A stretch of 64,000 nucleotides of DNA from positions 295,230,631-295,294,630 of the forward strand of contig NC_135235.1 of the NCBI RefSeq assembly GCF_051348905.1. The letters run 5' to 3'. Position numbers and translations under genes: made by a program. Below the pieces are notes generated by a model, which was not told the DNA's origin, made no database searches, and saw only the letters and a list, made by a program, of their open reading frames with translations. Within the stretch, counting starts at the first letter, position 1, and each line of letters opens with the position of its first letter. Below are positions 22,219 to 33,656 of this stretch, piece by piece. The stretch is from Ranitomeya variabilis. Its lineage: Eukaryota; Chordata; Amphibia; Anura; Dendrobatidae.

Positions 22219-23111
22219 TAATATGGTCTCCTTATTTTTATTCTCTTGTTTTTAATTCCATGTTGTGTTTTGTGTTGCTAATTGTATCTATTTATTCCTT
22301 ATTATTTTAATAGTTGTATCTTTGCCCTACATCATGTATGTGTGAATGTATTGAATTATCCGGATATGACGTGCGGAGGAGTCTGACATGGTACAAGATA
22401 GAAGCAGCATTACTGGGACGTTATATGATCATACCTTACGATCGAAATACGGAACATTCCTTGGCCTGCAATATTACGTGGAGTTTGTTATGTTTTCACA
22501 TTTTCTGTGATTCTGTTTAATATGTGTTTTTTGTTTTTTTGTTTTTCATCTGATTGTGGTAACATATTTATATCTTATGTATATTTATATTTATATAGTT
22601 GATGTATGCACGTGCACTTTATTGGGTAACCTATTTACGGTTCCCCCTTATGAATTGTGTTTTAGTTATTATATATATGTGGAGGAGCTATATTTCTCCC
22701 TGTTTATTTATTTTTTGGTCCTTGCACAATGACACTGATTGGTAGTGTTTACCCCTATTTTTTAACATATGCACCTTTTGACAGCCAGGAGTGATAGTTA
22801 TCCGTTGTAATCGCGCTTTTTCTAGGTCTCTTTTCTTGTTTTTTTCATTCTGGGATTCAGTCTCCTCCTCACGATGCCTAGTGCGCATGTCTCTCGTGGC
22901 CAGCTGCCGGGGCATTGTGGGTGGTGCCTTCTGATGACGTTTGCGGTCCAGTGGCGTCATTCTGGCGCACCTGTGAACCACGGCGCCATCTTGGATGCCG
23001 GTCACGATGCAATTCCTGACATGACCGACGCGATACATGCGCCGCAATTAGGCGCATGTGGTCCGGATTTCTGGGCAGTATAAAATCATGCCTAACACAA
23101 CACACTACATC

Positions 23112-23149
23112 GCCCCCTGACGAAGCCGACGCGAAACGCGCGTTGGGGC
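23112..23149 (+). ncRNA. Hammerhead ribozyme of right PLE copy
   Basis: Plus strand: GCCCC, CTGACGA, stem II (GC/GC, loop CGAC), GAAA, C, loop GCGC, GTT, GGGGC. Stem I (GCCCC/GGGGC) is perfect. Same fold as at 19987-20024 in mirror position. Confidence 0.72.
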
Positions 23150-23544
23150 TGCGGCGGTGATCCCCCTGGTACCTGTCTTCATGGGTAAGAACTATTGAAC
23201 CGACTCTAGTCTAATGTATGCTGATTGGGCACAAACGGGTCCCCACTGAGGGTTTAACAGTATCTGACTGGTAGTTATTTGGTTCAAGCGGCTCTGTTAC
23301 CGTTGAATATGCACTAGTAGCACTCTACAATGTAATGGTTTCAGTGTACCATTTGGGGTTGTCATTGCCGTAATGTTATTTTCAGTGTCTTCTGCAATAT
23401 TCCCTTGCTGTCTTATTATTTAGTGTGATTACTGTTCATAATATATTTTCTAACAATAAAAACGTGTTTTTATCTTGTTTATAAATGGGACTTATACTCC
23501 GTTTTTTCTCTGGTTTGATATATATATATATAACCTTGTGCCAA

Positions 23545-25160
23545 AAACCTGTAGCCATAGGTTCCTCTAAGCTTTAGTGTCTAAGACACAAAAAAATTGA
23601 AAATGATGAAGACCCATAAAGCAGGAAAAAGCTAGAAGAAGATAGCAAAGCAGTTTAAAGTTTCCCTTTCCTCAGTTTGAAATATAATTAAGAAATTAAC
23701 AAAATTTCAGGGGGAACTGCTCGTATTATTGCAAAAAAGGCAAATCAGAACCCCTGCTTTATTACAAAAGACTTTCACGAAGATTTAGCAGACTCTGGAA
23801 TTGTGGTATATTGTTCTACTGTTCAGAGACACCTGCACAAATATAGCATTCATGGAAGAGTCATCAGAAGAAAACCTCTCATGGGTCCTCACCATGAAAT
23901 TCAGCATTAGAAGTATGCAAAAGAACATCTAAACAAGTGTTAGAGCTGGCGGAATGCAGCAAATAATATTAAAGAGGGTATAAGGTGCGTTCGCAGCCCT
24001 GGGTCCACCGTGCAGAGATGACACCTGCTGCTTAGTGATACCGGACAGTACATGGCGGTATAGCGTAAATACACGCGGGTTAACTTCACCCGGTATGTAG
24101 GAGGCGAACCCTGTTGCATCACAGGGCTGCAATACCGCAGAGTGAACAAATTTACGATGACAGACTGGTATAGAGGGGAGAGGACCCTGTCCTTGCGGAC
24201 TTACATTCTACAAGATACTTGGGAACAGACAGAAGGTTGGGGATGCGTCAGCTCTGGTGGTTGGTGAGGCGGCAGCTTGGGTGGTTGGTGAGGTGGCAGA
24301 ATGGTTATTGCAGGCTCTAGGCTTTCCTGAAGAGATGGGTTTTCAGGTTCTGTCAGAAGGATCCGAGGGTGGTAGATAATTGGATGTGTTAAGGCGTGGA
24401 ATTCCAGAGGATGGGGATATTTGGGAGAAATCTTGGAGGCTACCTAAAGATTAACTGCACTATGTGTGTACAGCGCCGCTCTGGCAGACGCCACTAACCG
24501 CCCTAAGCTTGGGCCAGTAAAGCGCACTATTTGTGCACGGCTCCGCTCTGACGGACGCTGCTGTAAACGCAGTACAGTCGTGCCTTGTTCTGGATGACAC
24601 AATCTGGCGCTAGTTAGCTCCAATCACCCACACTCAGTCAATAACACTAGGGAAGTGGATCATTTAGGAGCTTTTATCAGATTGCATACACACATCAACA
24701 CATACATGATTCTGGATTTATACTAGCGCATGGCCGAGCGACCATGCAAACCTTTTATAGCTGCGTCCTTCCGGGACTTTCCCCGTGGTCCAATCAGGAC
24801 TGCTTCAGGACCTGAGCAAGTGACCCCTGACCTCCAATGAGAGGTCATCCCACGGGCGTGTTCAATAGACAAAAAGCAGGACTTGGTCACTGGAGCGTCT
24901 GCTCGACGCTGATTAATGAACATGGGATGGCAGCAGTAACCAGACGCTCAGCATCAGCTTGAGCAAGATGCTGGGACCGATGTCTCTGCTGAGCAGGCTC
25001 CTCTGCAGCTGGGGAAGACTGGGAGACCGCAGAGGAAATGGTTCAAGATTCCCCCTGTGCAGCGCCGGAGCTCGACACCTAACAACAAGTCTGTTGCATT
25101 TTGGAAACAAGTCCTGTGGACCAATGAAGTTAAAACCTTCAAAACCTTGGACGTAAACAT
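23545..25160 (+). pseudogene. Tc1/mariner transposase remains (second family), split by LTR
   Basis: Left of the LTR the frames read GGTARIIAKKANQNP, then DLADSGIVVYCSTVQRHLHKYSIHGRVIRRKPLM and YAKEHLNK, the DNA-binding to catalytic linker of a Tc1 transposase. Right of it, at 25085-25140, FWKQVLWTNEVKTF replaces the usual FWxxVLWSDETKxELF, with the catalytic Asp changed to Asn. The helix-turn-helix start near 23600 is frameshifted. The remainder of the catalytic core is missing. Old dead copy that served as target for the family-B LTR. Confidence 0.75.
23938..25084 (-). mobile_element. Solo LTR, family B
   Basis: Ends TGTTAGAGCTGG and ACACCTAACA, flanked by the 5-bp repeat ACAAG (23933-23937 and 25085-25089). 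On the minus strand it matches 9121-9964 in order, but is longer. It separates the two parts of one Tc1 transposase, which fixes its boundaries independently. No internal domain remains. Confidence 0.85.
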
Positions 25161-26890
25161 ATGTCCAGGTCGGTAGGTTCTTACCGACCTTGGAGATATG
25201 GATACGTTATATCTTTAATGCGGCACCGTGACTGCAGTCTTAGTGCTAGCATTAAAATTCTGGCGCCATCTTGCAGCAGGGCCCTGGGAGTCTTCATCCC
25301 AAGACTGGCTCCACAACCCCATCACAACGATCACTGTGATTGGCTGTTCAATCCTGAACAGCCAATCACAGCATTTCTCAGTGTTTCAGGCAGTCAGATT
25401 GCCTGAAATACTGATGCCCGGCATACGATCGGTGCTGTAAGAGCACAGAACATAGGCTCGTGCCTAGGACTGTGAGGCTCACCAAGGCCAGCTCAGATTG
25501 GTGTGATCGACAATTACATTGATTGCACCAATCAGAGCGCACAGATGCAGTCTGAACTCTCATTGAGTGCTCTGTGCTTCCTAATCCCAGGAGGAGAGTG
25601 ATCACTGAGAGAGATCTGCTGTGCTGCTTCATGCTGTAATGGAACATATGGTGCCACAAACTTTTAAAAAGCCTATGCCACCAGTGTTGCTGCTGCTGGT
25701 CAACAAAAAAGAAAGCAAAATTCCTGATTTCTTCTTGATCCCTACCTAATCTTTCCTAATCCACCACAATCCCCCTCTCCCCCAGTTCTTCCCCCACCCA
25801 TTCTGCCCCCTTTTCCCTCCTTTACCCTACCCCATTCTGCTGCCGAGCGCTGATCAGTACTTGATTACTGATCAGTACTTGATCTCTCGATTTTTGGCAG
25901 GTTTTTCATGCATCCTGCAGCCGCCAAGCGCTGATTAGTGACGCAAATCACTCATCCGCACTTGTGCTTGCTGTTTTCCTATCTTTTTTCCCCTAATTTC
26001 TCCTCTCCCTTTGCACCACTCCATGTGTGCGTCCTGACCTGAAGCCCCCAAGCAATAATCAGTGACACAAATCACTGATCTGCACTCATGCACGCTGTTT
26101 TTTAAGACTTTTTTCCCTGTCTATCCCCCGCACCACTTTGCACCACCTTCATGTGTGTGTCCCACAGCCTCTGAGCTGCTGATCAGATGCACACCACTGA
26201 TTGACACCAGCGCTCGCTTTTGGCAAGGACTTTTTTTCTCCTTTCTGTGCCACAACTGTGCATCCTACAACGGTTGAGTGCTGATCGGTGACTACTATCA
26301 CTGACAGGCCTCTGGTTATTGTTTTTGTTGTCAAAAAAGAATCGAGTAAAAATTCATTTAGATTAGTTGAAAGGATTAGATTAGGTACAGTAAAATATAC
26401 CTTAGTAATTGTCGTCTACTATGGTATTTTTTACTAAATTGAGTTAGTGTTAATTTCAGATAGGGTGGAAAAAGAATCACATCTGTGCATCTGTAGTGCA
26501 GCCGTCGAGCACTGATCACTGACACACATCAGTGATAAACCTTTGGTTGTTTTGGGGGTTTTTTTGACTGTGAAAAAAGAATTTAAATATTTTTTAGGTT
26601 AGTTAATAGTATTAGATTAGGGATAGTAAAAACATACTGTAGTAATCCTTGTCTACTACAGTATTTTTTACAGAATTAGGTTAGTGTTAGTGTCAGTGCA
26701 GAAAAAGAGTCATGTCTGTGAGTCTATAGTACAGCCGTCGAGCGCTGATCACTGACGCACATCAGTGATCAACTTCCAGTTGCTCGTTTGTTTTTCTCCC
26801 TCTTCTAAATAAAAAAGTTTACACCAAAAACACACACACTTGAATAAAATTTGGTGCACACTGCATACGAAAAAAATGTCATCCCAAACC
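25161..26890 (+). mobile_element. piggyBac 5' region with imperfect tandem repeats
   Basis: DNA before the piggyBac frame. From about 25840 to 26790 a motif of the type GAGCGCTGATCACTGACGCA, followed by TCAGTGAT, recurs every 100-250 bp (for example 25849, 25927, 26053, 26173, 26275, 26506 and 26739), between pyrimidine-rich spacers. An adjacent TTTTTACTAAATT/TTTTTACAGAATT block also repeats. Such subterminal repeats often serve as transposase-binding regions, but that role is inference here. The left end is uncertain; a TTAA occurs at 25130. Confidence 0.5.
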
Positions 26891-26897
26891 CTGTATT

Positions 26898-27952
26898 CAC
26901 CAGAGTAGGTATATGCTTTTCTTATCTCAGACACTGACAGAGAGGAAGAAGATGCCACCTTCCTTTATTTTTCATCCTCATTTTCTTCTAGTGATACCAA
27001 ACCGCCATGCAGTCACCCCAGGACAGAAACTGAACCAGCACCCATCGTTACTGACCTCACTTCGTATGGACCTCACCCACTGAAGATTATGAGCCACTCA
27101 TTCTTGGTTATGTGCCGCAATAAGGAATCAAATTTGCCACCAGCAACATCACGGAAATTTTTTTCAAAGTCTTTTTCTTTGAGGATTTTGTAACCCTCAT
27201 AGTGACTCCGAAAAATTTGTATGCCCAGCAATTTTTAGCACAAAACTGGCCTTCATCATTTTCTAACTGGACTCCTGTAGATGCAGTAGAAATGATGACG
27301 TTTTTGGGCCTGATCCTTCACATGGGGCTAGTGAAGAAGCAACAGCTTTGGTAATATTGGAGTGTTGACATGCTGTATAACACTCCACTCTTCCGAATGG
27401 CCATGTCTTATAAACGTTTTGAGGACATGCGCAAATTCTTGCATCCCAGTGATAATGCACGGTGTCCTCCCAGAGACGACCCCAACTTTGACCATCTTTT
27501 CAATGTTCGGCCGGTCATTGAGCACTTCAGCAACAAGTTTGCTGAGGTGTGCATGCTCCATAGGGACATATGCATGGATGAGGTCCTAATCCATTTCAAG
27601 GGGAGGCTTAAATTCCGACAGTAACTGCCCAGTAAGAGGGCCGGGTACAGAATTAAGTTCTGTAAACTATTTGAGAATACCTCAGGGTACACCTACAGGT
27701 TTAGAGTTTATGAAGGGAAGGACACCTGGATTGAACCCCGGAATGTCCCCTTGTCCTGAGAGTGAGTGGAAAATTGTGTGGGATGTGGTGCATCCACTGT
27801 TGGATCAAGGTTATTACCTCTACGTAGATAACATTTATACCAGCATCCCACTTTTCAAGTCCCTCTGTGCGCGAGCTACCGCAGCCTGCGATACTGTCCA
27901 CAAAAATCAGAGAAGCCTGCCTAAGATGCTAAATGGGCAGCTGCTCAGATAG
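26898..27952 (+). pseudogene. piggyBac transposase, Uribo/PGBD4-like, broken and truncated
   Basis: The frame starts in the acidic N-terminal part (DTDREEEDATFLY) and proceeds to LTSYGPHPL, then MLYNTPLFRMAMSYKRFEDMRKFLH, DDPNFDHLFNVRPVIEHFSNKF, the catalytic-region block ICMDEVLIHFKGRLKFRQ, then SKRAGYRIKFCKLFENTSGYTYRF and YEGKD, VHPLLDQGYYLYVDNIYTSIPLFKSL and finally LPKMLNGQLLR. This is the order of Uribo-type piggyBac enzymes, with the DEV-type Asp and the VDN Asp retained. Stops occur at least after KFRQ and in the region 27180-27290, and several frame changes are needed. The C-terminal third and cysteine-rich finger are missing; the copy ends against the repeat at 27956. Confidence 0.85.
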
Positions 27953-28078
27953 GGTAAGGGCAGAAGCGATAAGGATAAAAAGGATCCTCCAAATGCAAAA
28001 TAGTGTTTAAAAGTATTGATTTTTATTTAACAATTATGTAAAAAAAAGAAAATAATTAAAAAAAGGAGTTGGCAACAC

Positions 28079-30274
28079 CAGGGCCGGACTGGCCATAGGG
28101 CAGTTCTGGCAAATGCCAGAAGGGCCGATGGCAGTAGTGGGCCGCTCGAATGTGCCGCTGTCGGCACACTCCCCCCGCTGTCGGCGCACTCCCGGCCCCG
28201 CATTCAACTATACCGGCGTCATAGACGCTGGTACAGTTGAATGCAATGATGGAGGAGAGAGCGTCTGCTGACGCCCTCTCTCCCATCATTCCCCGCTCTG
28301 CCTGCCACTGACACTGCGGGTGCGCGATGACGTCATATCATCGCGCACCTGCTGTGTGACCGGGCGGGCAGACTGCGACTGCTGAGGCCGGAGCCAGGAG
28401 CAGCGCGGGACACGAGGAGAGAGGTGAGTAGTGTGTTTGTTTTTGTTTTTTATCAATGAGTGATGACTGGATTGTGGAGCTATTGGGGGGGGGGGGGGCT
28501 GCCTGCCTGCTTTACTTTCTATGGGGGCTGCCTGCCTGCATTACATTCTATGGGGGCTGCCTGCCTGCATTACTTTCTATGGGGGCTGCCTGCCTGCATT
28601 ACTTTCTATGGGGGCTGCCTGCCTGCATTGCTTTCTATGGGGGCTGCCTGCCTGCATTACTTTCTATGGGGGCTGCCTGCCTGCATTACTTTCTATGGGG
28701 GCTGCCTGCCTGCATTACTTTCTATGGGGGCTGCCTGCCTGCATTACTTTCTATGGGGGCTGCCTGCCTGCATTACATTCTATGGGGGGCTGCCTGCCTG
28801 CATTACATTCTATGGGGGCTGCCTGCCTGCATTACATTCTATGGGGGCTGCCTGCCTGCATTACATTCTATGGGGGGCTGCCTGCCTGCATTACATTCTA
28901 TGGGGGGCTGCCTGCCTGCATTACATTCTATGGGGGGCTGCCTGCCTGCATTACATTCTATGGGGGGCTGCCTGCCTGCATTACATTCTATGGGGGGCTG
29001 CCTGCCTGCATTACATTCTATGGGGGGCTGCCTGCCTGCATTACATTCTATGGGGGGCTGCCTGCCTGCATTACATTCTATGGGGGGCTGCCTGCCTGCA
29101 TTACATTCTATGGGGGGCTGCCTGCCTGCATTACATTCTATGGGGGGCTGCCTGCCTGCATTACATTCTATGGGGGGCTGCCTGCCTGCATTACATTTTA
29201 TGGGGGGCTGCCTGCCTGCATTACATTCTATGGGGGCTGCCTGCCTGCATTACATTCTATGGGGGCTGCCTGCCTGCATTACATTCTATGGGGGCTGCCT
29301 GCCTGCATTACATTCTATGGGGGCTGCCTGCCTGCATTACTTTCTATGGGGGCTGCCTGCCTGCATTACATTCTATGGGGGCTGCCTGCCTGCATTACAT
29401 TCTATGGGGGCTGCCTGCCTGCATTACATTCTATGGGGGCTGCCTGCCTGCATTACATTCTATGGGGGCTGCCTGCCTGCATTACATTCTATGGGGGCTG
29501 TGCTGCATTATATTGTATGGTGTCTGCCTGCATTACATTCTATGGGCCTGTGCTGCATTATATTCTATGGGGCTGGCTGCATTCCATTCTATGGGCCTGT
29601 GCTGCATTATATTCTATGGGGCTGGCTGCATTACATTGTATGGTGGCTGTGCTGCATTATATTCTATGGGGCTGTGCTGCATTATATTCTATGGGGCTGT
29701 GCTGCATTATATTCTATGAAGCTGTGCTGTATTACATTCTATGGGGCTGTGCTGCATTTAATTCTATGGGGCTGGCTGCATTACATTCTATGGGGGCTGT
29801 GCTGCATTACATTCTATGGGGCTGGCTGCATTACATTCTATGGGGGCTGTGCTGCATTACATTCTATGGGGACTGTGCTGCATTAAATTCTATGGGGCTG
29901 TTCTGTATTACATTCTATGGGGCTGGCTGCATTACATTCTATGGGGGCTGTGCTGTATTACATTCTATGGGGGCTGTGCTGTATTACATTCTATGGGGGC
30001 TGTGCTGTATTACATTCTATGGGGGCTGTGCTGTATTACATTCTATGGGGGCTGTGCTGTATTATAGTCTATGGGGGCTGTGCTGTATTACATTCTATGG
30101 GGACTGAGCTGTAATGCTGGATACAGCTGTAATTATATGTTATATAGTCGTGTTACACTCCCCTCACTTCTTGTAGCCTACAAGTGTACAAAGATATTAT
30201 ACAGTCACCATGCGACAAGTGGGCCTGTGTGACTTCAAATGCCAGGGCTGAATTTTAGTCCCAGTCCGGCCCTG
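28079..30274. mobile_element. Non-autonomous hAT element with internal minisatellite
   Basis: Perfect 14-bp terminal inverted repeats CAGGGCCGGACTGG / CCAGTCCGGCCCTG, with the 8-bp target duplication GGCAACAC on both sides (28071-28078 and 30275-30282). This combination defines the hAT superfamily. The inside has a GC-rich left part with short tandem text (GCCGCTGTCGGCACACTCC), a 1.6-kb minisatellite (28496-30115) and a short right part. No transposase. A GAGAGGTGAGTAGTGTG stretch at 28420 resembles a splice donor. Confidence 0.92.
28496..30115 (+). repeat. 29/30-bp minisatellite, about 55 units
   Basis: Units of the type CTGCCTGCCTGCATTACATTC followed by TATGGGGG or TATGGGGGG. The units are 29 bp with a G5 run and 30 bp with a G6 run. 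The middle (28785-29220) is a homogeneous block of 30-bp units. The right third (from 29510) is made of shortened 22-26-bp units (GGGCTGTGCTGCATTA...) with more variation. The three long open frames through it encode only the periodic peptide GCLPALHSM and its frame variants and are not genes. Confidence 0.95.
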
Positions 30275-30730
30275 GGCAACACATATAAACAGAAAACGAA
30301 AAATACACTGTGCAGAGGTTATATTAAGAAACACTCCATTTATAGGGGTTTGTACATATAGAGTCTGTAAACTAGCAAATATCTAATATTGATGATGGAA
30401 ATATATGCTGCAGTCTTAATAACATTAGCAATACATCATTATGAACATCCAAGACAATAAGGGTTAATATGCAATTAACAAAGTGCTGAGTGCTTAATAC
30501 ATGTACATGATGCTGGAAGCGGCTGGAGATTGTCCCAGGTGTGTGGTGCATACCAGAAGGCTTAGATATTAGAAATAGGGCTGTAATAGCATGATTCCAA
30601 GCCATCTGTTTGCAGACAGACCAGGGGCAGTAACATAAATATGGTTTACTAAGCAGGTATCTAAACAACACTCATTATAGGCATACAGACAGGCGTATTT
30701 ACCAGAGCTCCAAACTGCAACAGTAGACGC

Positions 30731-30766
30731 CCTTAACGCACGTTTTGGGGTCCCTTCTGAGGAAGG
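30731..30766 (-). ncRNA. Decayed hammerhead motif
   Basis: Minus strand CCTT, CTCAGAA in place of CTGATGA, GG...CC stem II, AAAA in place of GAAA, CGTGCGTT, AAGG. Stem I CCTT/AAGG is intact but both core strands are mutated. Inactive relic of a PLE end. Confidence 0.4.
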
Positions 30767-30833
30767 TTAACTACCTTAGTACAAAAATCTGTTTTATTAG
30801 GGTTTACATTTAAGAAATGTTTCTTAGTACATG

Positions 30834-31966
30834 TGCGGCACCCCAGGGTCCTGGTCGTCGCAGTGGTATTGCTTTCCTCTTGGGGAGAGTGATGCTACGT
30901 TTGGAGGCAAAGAAGGATAACTGCATCCAGGTATCACAAACATGCAACACATTTCACACTCCAGACCATCAGGGGGAGCTTCTGCTCCTATTTATTAGGT
31001 CACTCCCCATATATATATAACTGGTAGTCTGTAGGGAAAGGTAGAATGTTCCAGACAGTAGTCTGAGGTTGACAGTGGGTCCAAGGAGCTGTGCATGCCC
31101 TGAGAGCTGCAGCTCCCAGAAAGAGACATTCAGAAGGCAGAACTGTATTGCAGCGAGCGTGAAGGAAGTCGTAGAAAAGAAGAGGATACCAGAAGGGGAC
31201 CAGCCCTACACAGGCTGCCTCCTTCTGAGGTGCAGAATCCCGGTAGCCGGATCACCGAGGGAGTAAGGACCTTTATGCTTTGCTCCAGAGACCGGCAGGA
31301 CAGCTAATTGCAAGTTACCTGTCCGCCCTACACCCAGGAGGCACGGTGGCAACCCATGGAGGCCGGGGCATGCTAGAGTCCCTATAAACAGCCTCAAGCC
31401 ACCAGTCATACGGATTTGTCCTATCCTATATGGGGGACAGAGAGAAAGACACCACATCTGTGAGACCCTTATGTGAAGCTATAGGCAGTAAGGGACTACA
31501 CCACTGCAGCACAAGGGAAGGCTACTGATTTCCACCTGGACAAGGGGACTGTGGACTTGCCTCCAAACTGGCCGGATTCTGCCTGCCCTGTGATCTGGTG
31601 CCCTGGACTGTGGATGCTGAAGTCTTCAGTAAAGGTAAAGAGACTGCAACCTTGTGTCCTCGTTCTTCTCTGCGCCTCTCACCATCCACCATCTACACAC
31701 CGGGAAGCCCTGGGGACATACTTCACCTGTGGGAAGGTATACCATCTAGCTGCCATAACATCACCCCAGCGGACCCCTTAAAGCAGCGTCGGTCACCCTG
31801 ACTGAATACCACAGGTGGCGTCACAAACACAAACTTTATCCCTTTAAAGACCTTTCCCTTTTACACGGACGTCCCAGGGCCACGGACCGGGTCAGCCACC
31901 GTGACATCCCCCTGTGAACCGCAGGACCTGGTTCCGAGTACCCCACGGCCTCATGGGGGCGATCCA
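30834..31966 (+). mobile_element. Solo LTR, family A
   Basis: Begins TGCGGCACCCCAGGGTCCTGG and ends GGGGGCGATCCA, flanked by the 4-bp repeat CATG. It matches the paired LTRs at 36946 and 40386 along its length. Landmarks are CACTCCAGACCATCAGGGGG, GTAAAGAGACTGCAACC, CAGCGGACCCCTTAAAG and CACGGACCGGGTCAGCCACC. More diverged than the paired LTRs, so an older insertion. Confidence 0.85.
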
Positions 31967-32097
31967 CATGCGTTTGATAATGATTATATTTTAGTTTCTT
32001 AAGTATTATCATTCATCCTTTCATCCTCCTTGTTATTATTAATTTCCAAAAACTTTGCAATTGTTAAACATTTTCTTCCCACTTTAAGAAAATTCTT

Positions 32098-33033
32098 CTA
32101 AAAGTCAATGGCGTCATCATCCTCTTCAGTATTTTTTTCACTGCGATTTTAAACTCCTTATTTCTAAGACTATAAATAAAAGGGGGGTAACAATCATGTA
32201 CATAACACCCACTAGCTTGTCCTCATCCTTACAGTAACTTGACTTTGGCCTCAAATACATAAAAATGACAGAACCATAGAAAATAGTAACAACTATTAAG
32301 TGAGAGGTACAAGTCGAAAACGTTTTTTTCCTTCCTGAAGTTGAGTAAATGTTTAAGATTGTTGAAATGATCTTAACATAGGAGATAATTCTCAATATGA
32401 GGGACCCAACAGTCATTCCACCACCAAAAATGAAGACTATAAGCTCGTTGACCCAAGTATCTTTGCAGGCCAGTTTTAGTAGTACGGAGACATCACAAAA
32501 GAAACTATTAAGCTTGTGAGATTCACAGAAGGGCAAACTAAATGTAAATGCAGTGTGAATTAAAGCATTGTTCGCCCCAATAGCCCAAGACCCAGCAAGA
32601 AGCTGAAAACAGGCTATTTTGCTCATAATAATGGTATAAAGCAATGGATGACATATGGCATTATACCGGTCATAAGCCATGGCGGCTAGAATATAAAACT
32701 CAGTCCCAGCCAACAGTAGGACACTGTACAACTGCACACTGCACAGCCATAGAACGATATGGTTTTAGTTTCCGATAAGAAATTTGCCAACATTTTTGGA
32801 TCTGTCGAAGAAATGTAAAATATTTCTAGAAAGGAAAAGTTATTTAGAAAGAAATACATTGGATTGTGAAGATTAGGGCTGAAATTATAGGCAAGAATTA
32901 TGGAAAAATTCCCAACCAAAGTGATTATATACATGAGAAAAAATGCAGCAAAAAGAAAAAGTTTTAGTTCTGTATTCTCAGAAAGTCCAACGAGTGTGAA
33001 GTCTGTGTTTAAGGTCTAGTTAGCACTGGACAT
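32098..33033 (-). pseudogene. Olfactory receptor OR3 pseudogene
   Basis: A class II OR read from ATG at 33033. A stop lies at codon 6 (ATG...AACTAG), then TDFTLVGLSENTELKLFLF, NPMYFFLNNFSFLEIFY and KTISFYGCAV. A frameshift near 32740 follows, then the frame of MAYDRYNAICHPLLYTIIM, SHKLNSFFCDVSVLLKLAC and RKKTFSTCTSHLIVVTIFYGS. A short deletion in the TM7 motif (TPLL--FIYSLRNKEFK) shifts the end, and the stop is at 32098. In length and family it is a normal OR otherwise. It is closer to OR4 (47045) than to OR1 or OR2 in EC2 and the tail. Non-functional. Confidence 0.9.
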
Positions 33034-33656
33034 GGTAAATCCTTTGTTCTGTAGAGGAAACATTACATTTAATTAACAATAGTAATAATTTACAATATCA
33101 TATTTTTGTATTTTAATCATTCAAAGTGATAGCCAATTTTTTGAAAATTCTCTTTTCAATTAATTCTCCAGGATTTTGATAAAACGCAAACCTGGAAAAT
33201 CTTAATTTTAATTTGTTAATTAGTTGGGAATATTTTGTAGTTTGATCAAGGCCTTATTATAGGTTCTTAGAAGATGAATTGCTCTCAAAATTTTCATAAG
33301 GGGAAATGAAACACATAATAGTGGCAATTGGTGTAATTAGAAGGAAAACTTCTCTTTAGAACATCTGCATTTGGGTTTATAGAGAGTGTCCTAAAAACAG
33401 AACCCCCTCTCTCTTACCTCCATATTCTCTCAAAGGTAGCAAGGTCAGGAGATAGATAGATGCAACATTGTACAACACTCTGCAAACTATGATACACATG
33501 AGTTTCACATATTCAAGGTTTTATTTATTTTGGAATGCCATGATGATACGTTCTATAAATCTTAAATTTAGTGGATTTGCCTGAAGTCAAGTTTGTTGCT
33601 TTTCTTTTTGATTGTTTGTTAAGATGCTGATAAAATATCTCTTAGTTTGGGTCTTA
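33034..33656. other. AT-rich DNA upstream of OR3
   Basis: No repeat or gene recognised; it may contain remains of the OR3 promoter. Confidence 0.35.

Larger units (their letters stand above)
19625..23512. mobile_element. Penelope-like element, inverted pair (3.9 kb)
   Basis: Two copies of a Penelope-like retroelement lie head to head. The left arm 19625-21433 and right arm 21703-23512 are inverted repeats with only scattered differences over about 1.8 kb. They are joined by a 269-bp spacer (21434-21702), which extends the ORF of the left, minus-strand copy. Each copy runs from ORF to 3' untranslated region, then a hammerhead-bearing terminal part, then an end with ACGTTTTTATTG and TTTTTTCTCTG. 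Both lack the reverse transcriptase. The partial inverted arrangement is known for PLEs. High arm identity suggests recent insertion or continuing gene conversion. Confidence 0.85.
27956..30830 (-). mobile_element. PLE end fragment hosting a hAT element
   Basis: The parts 27956-28070 and 30283-30830 flank the hAT element at 28079 and look like one PLE end. TGATTTTTATTTAAC lies on the left, then the hAT, then a TTAACGCACGTTTTGGGGTCC block with TTCTGAGGAAGG on the right (a decayed ribozyme). It follows directly on the piggyBac break. No protein-coding part is present. Confidence 0.5.

Noticed and set aside
22314-22520. 68-codon frame mirrored at 20616-20822
   Set aside because: Located in the PLE 3' untranslated region downstream of the nuclease stop; conservation is only that of a recent duplicate.
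28456-30107. Three long plus-strand frames (476, 419 and 528 codons)
   Set aside because: They are frame versions of one 29/30-bp minisatellite and encode only periodic peptide.
28496-30115. Resemblance to a CRISPR array (30-bp direct repeats)
   Set aside because: The repeats abut with no unique spacers and lie inside a eukaryotic hAT element; no cas-like gene is near.
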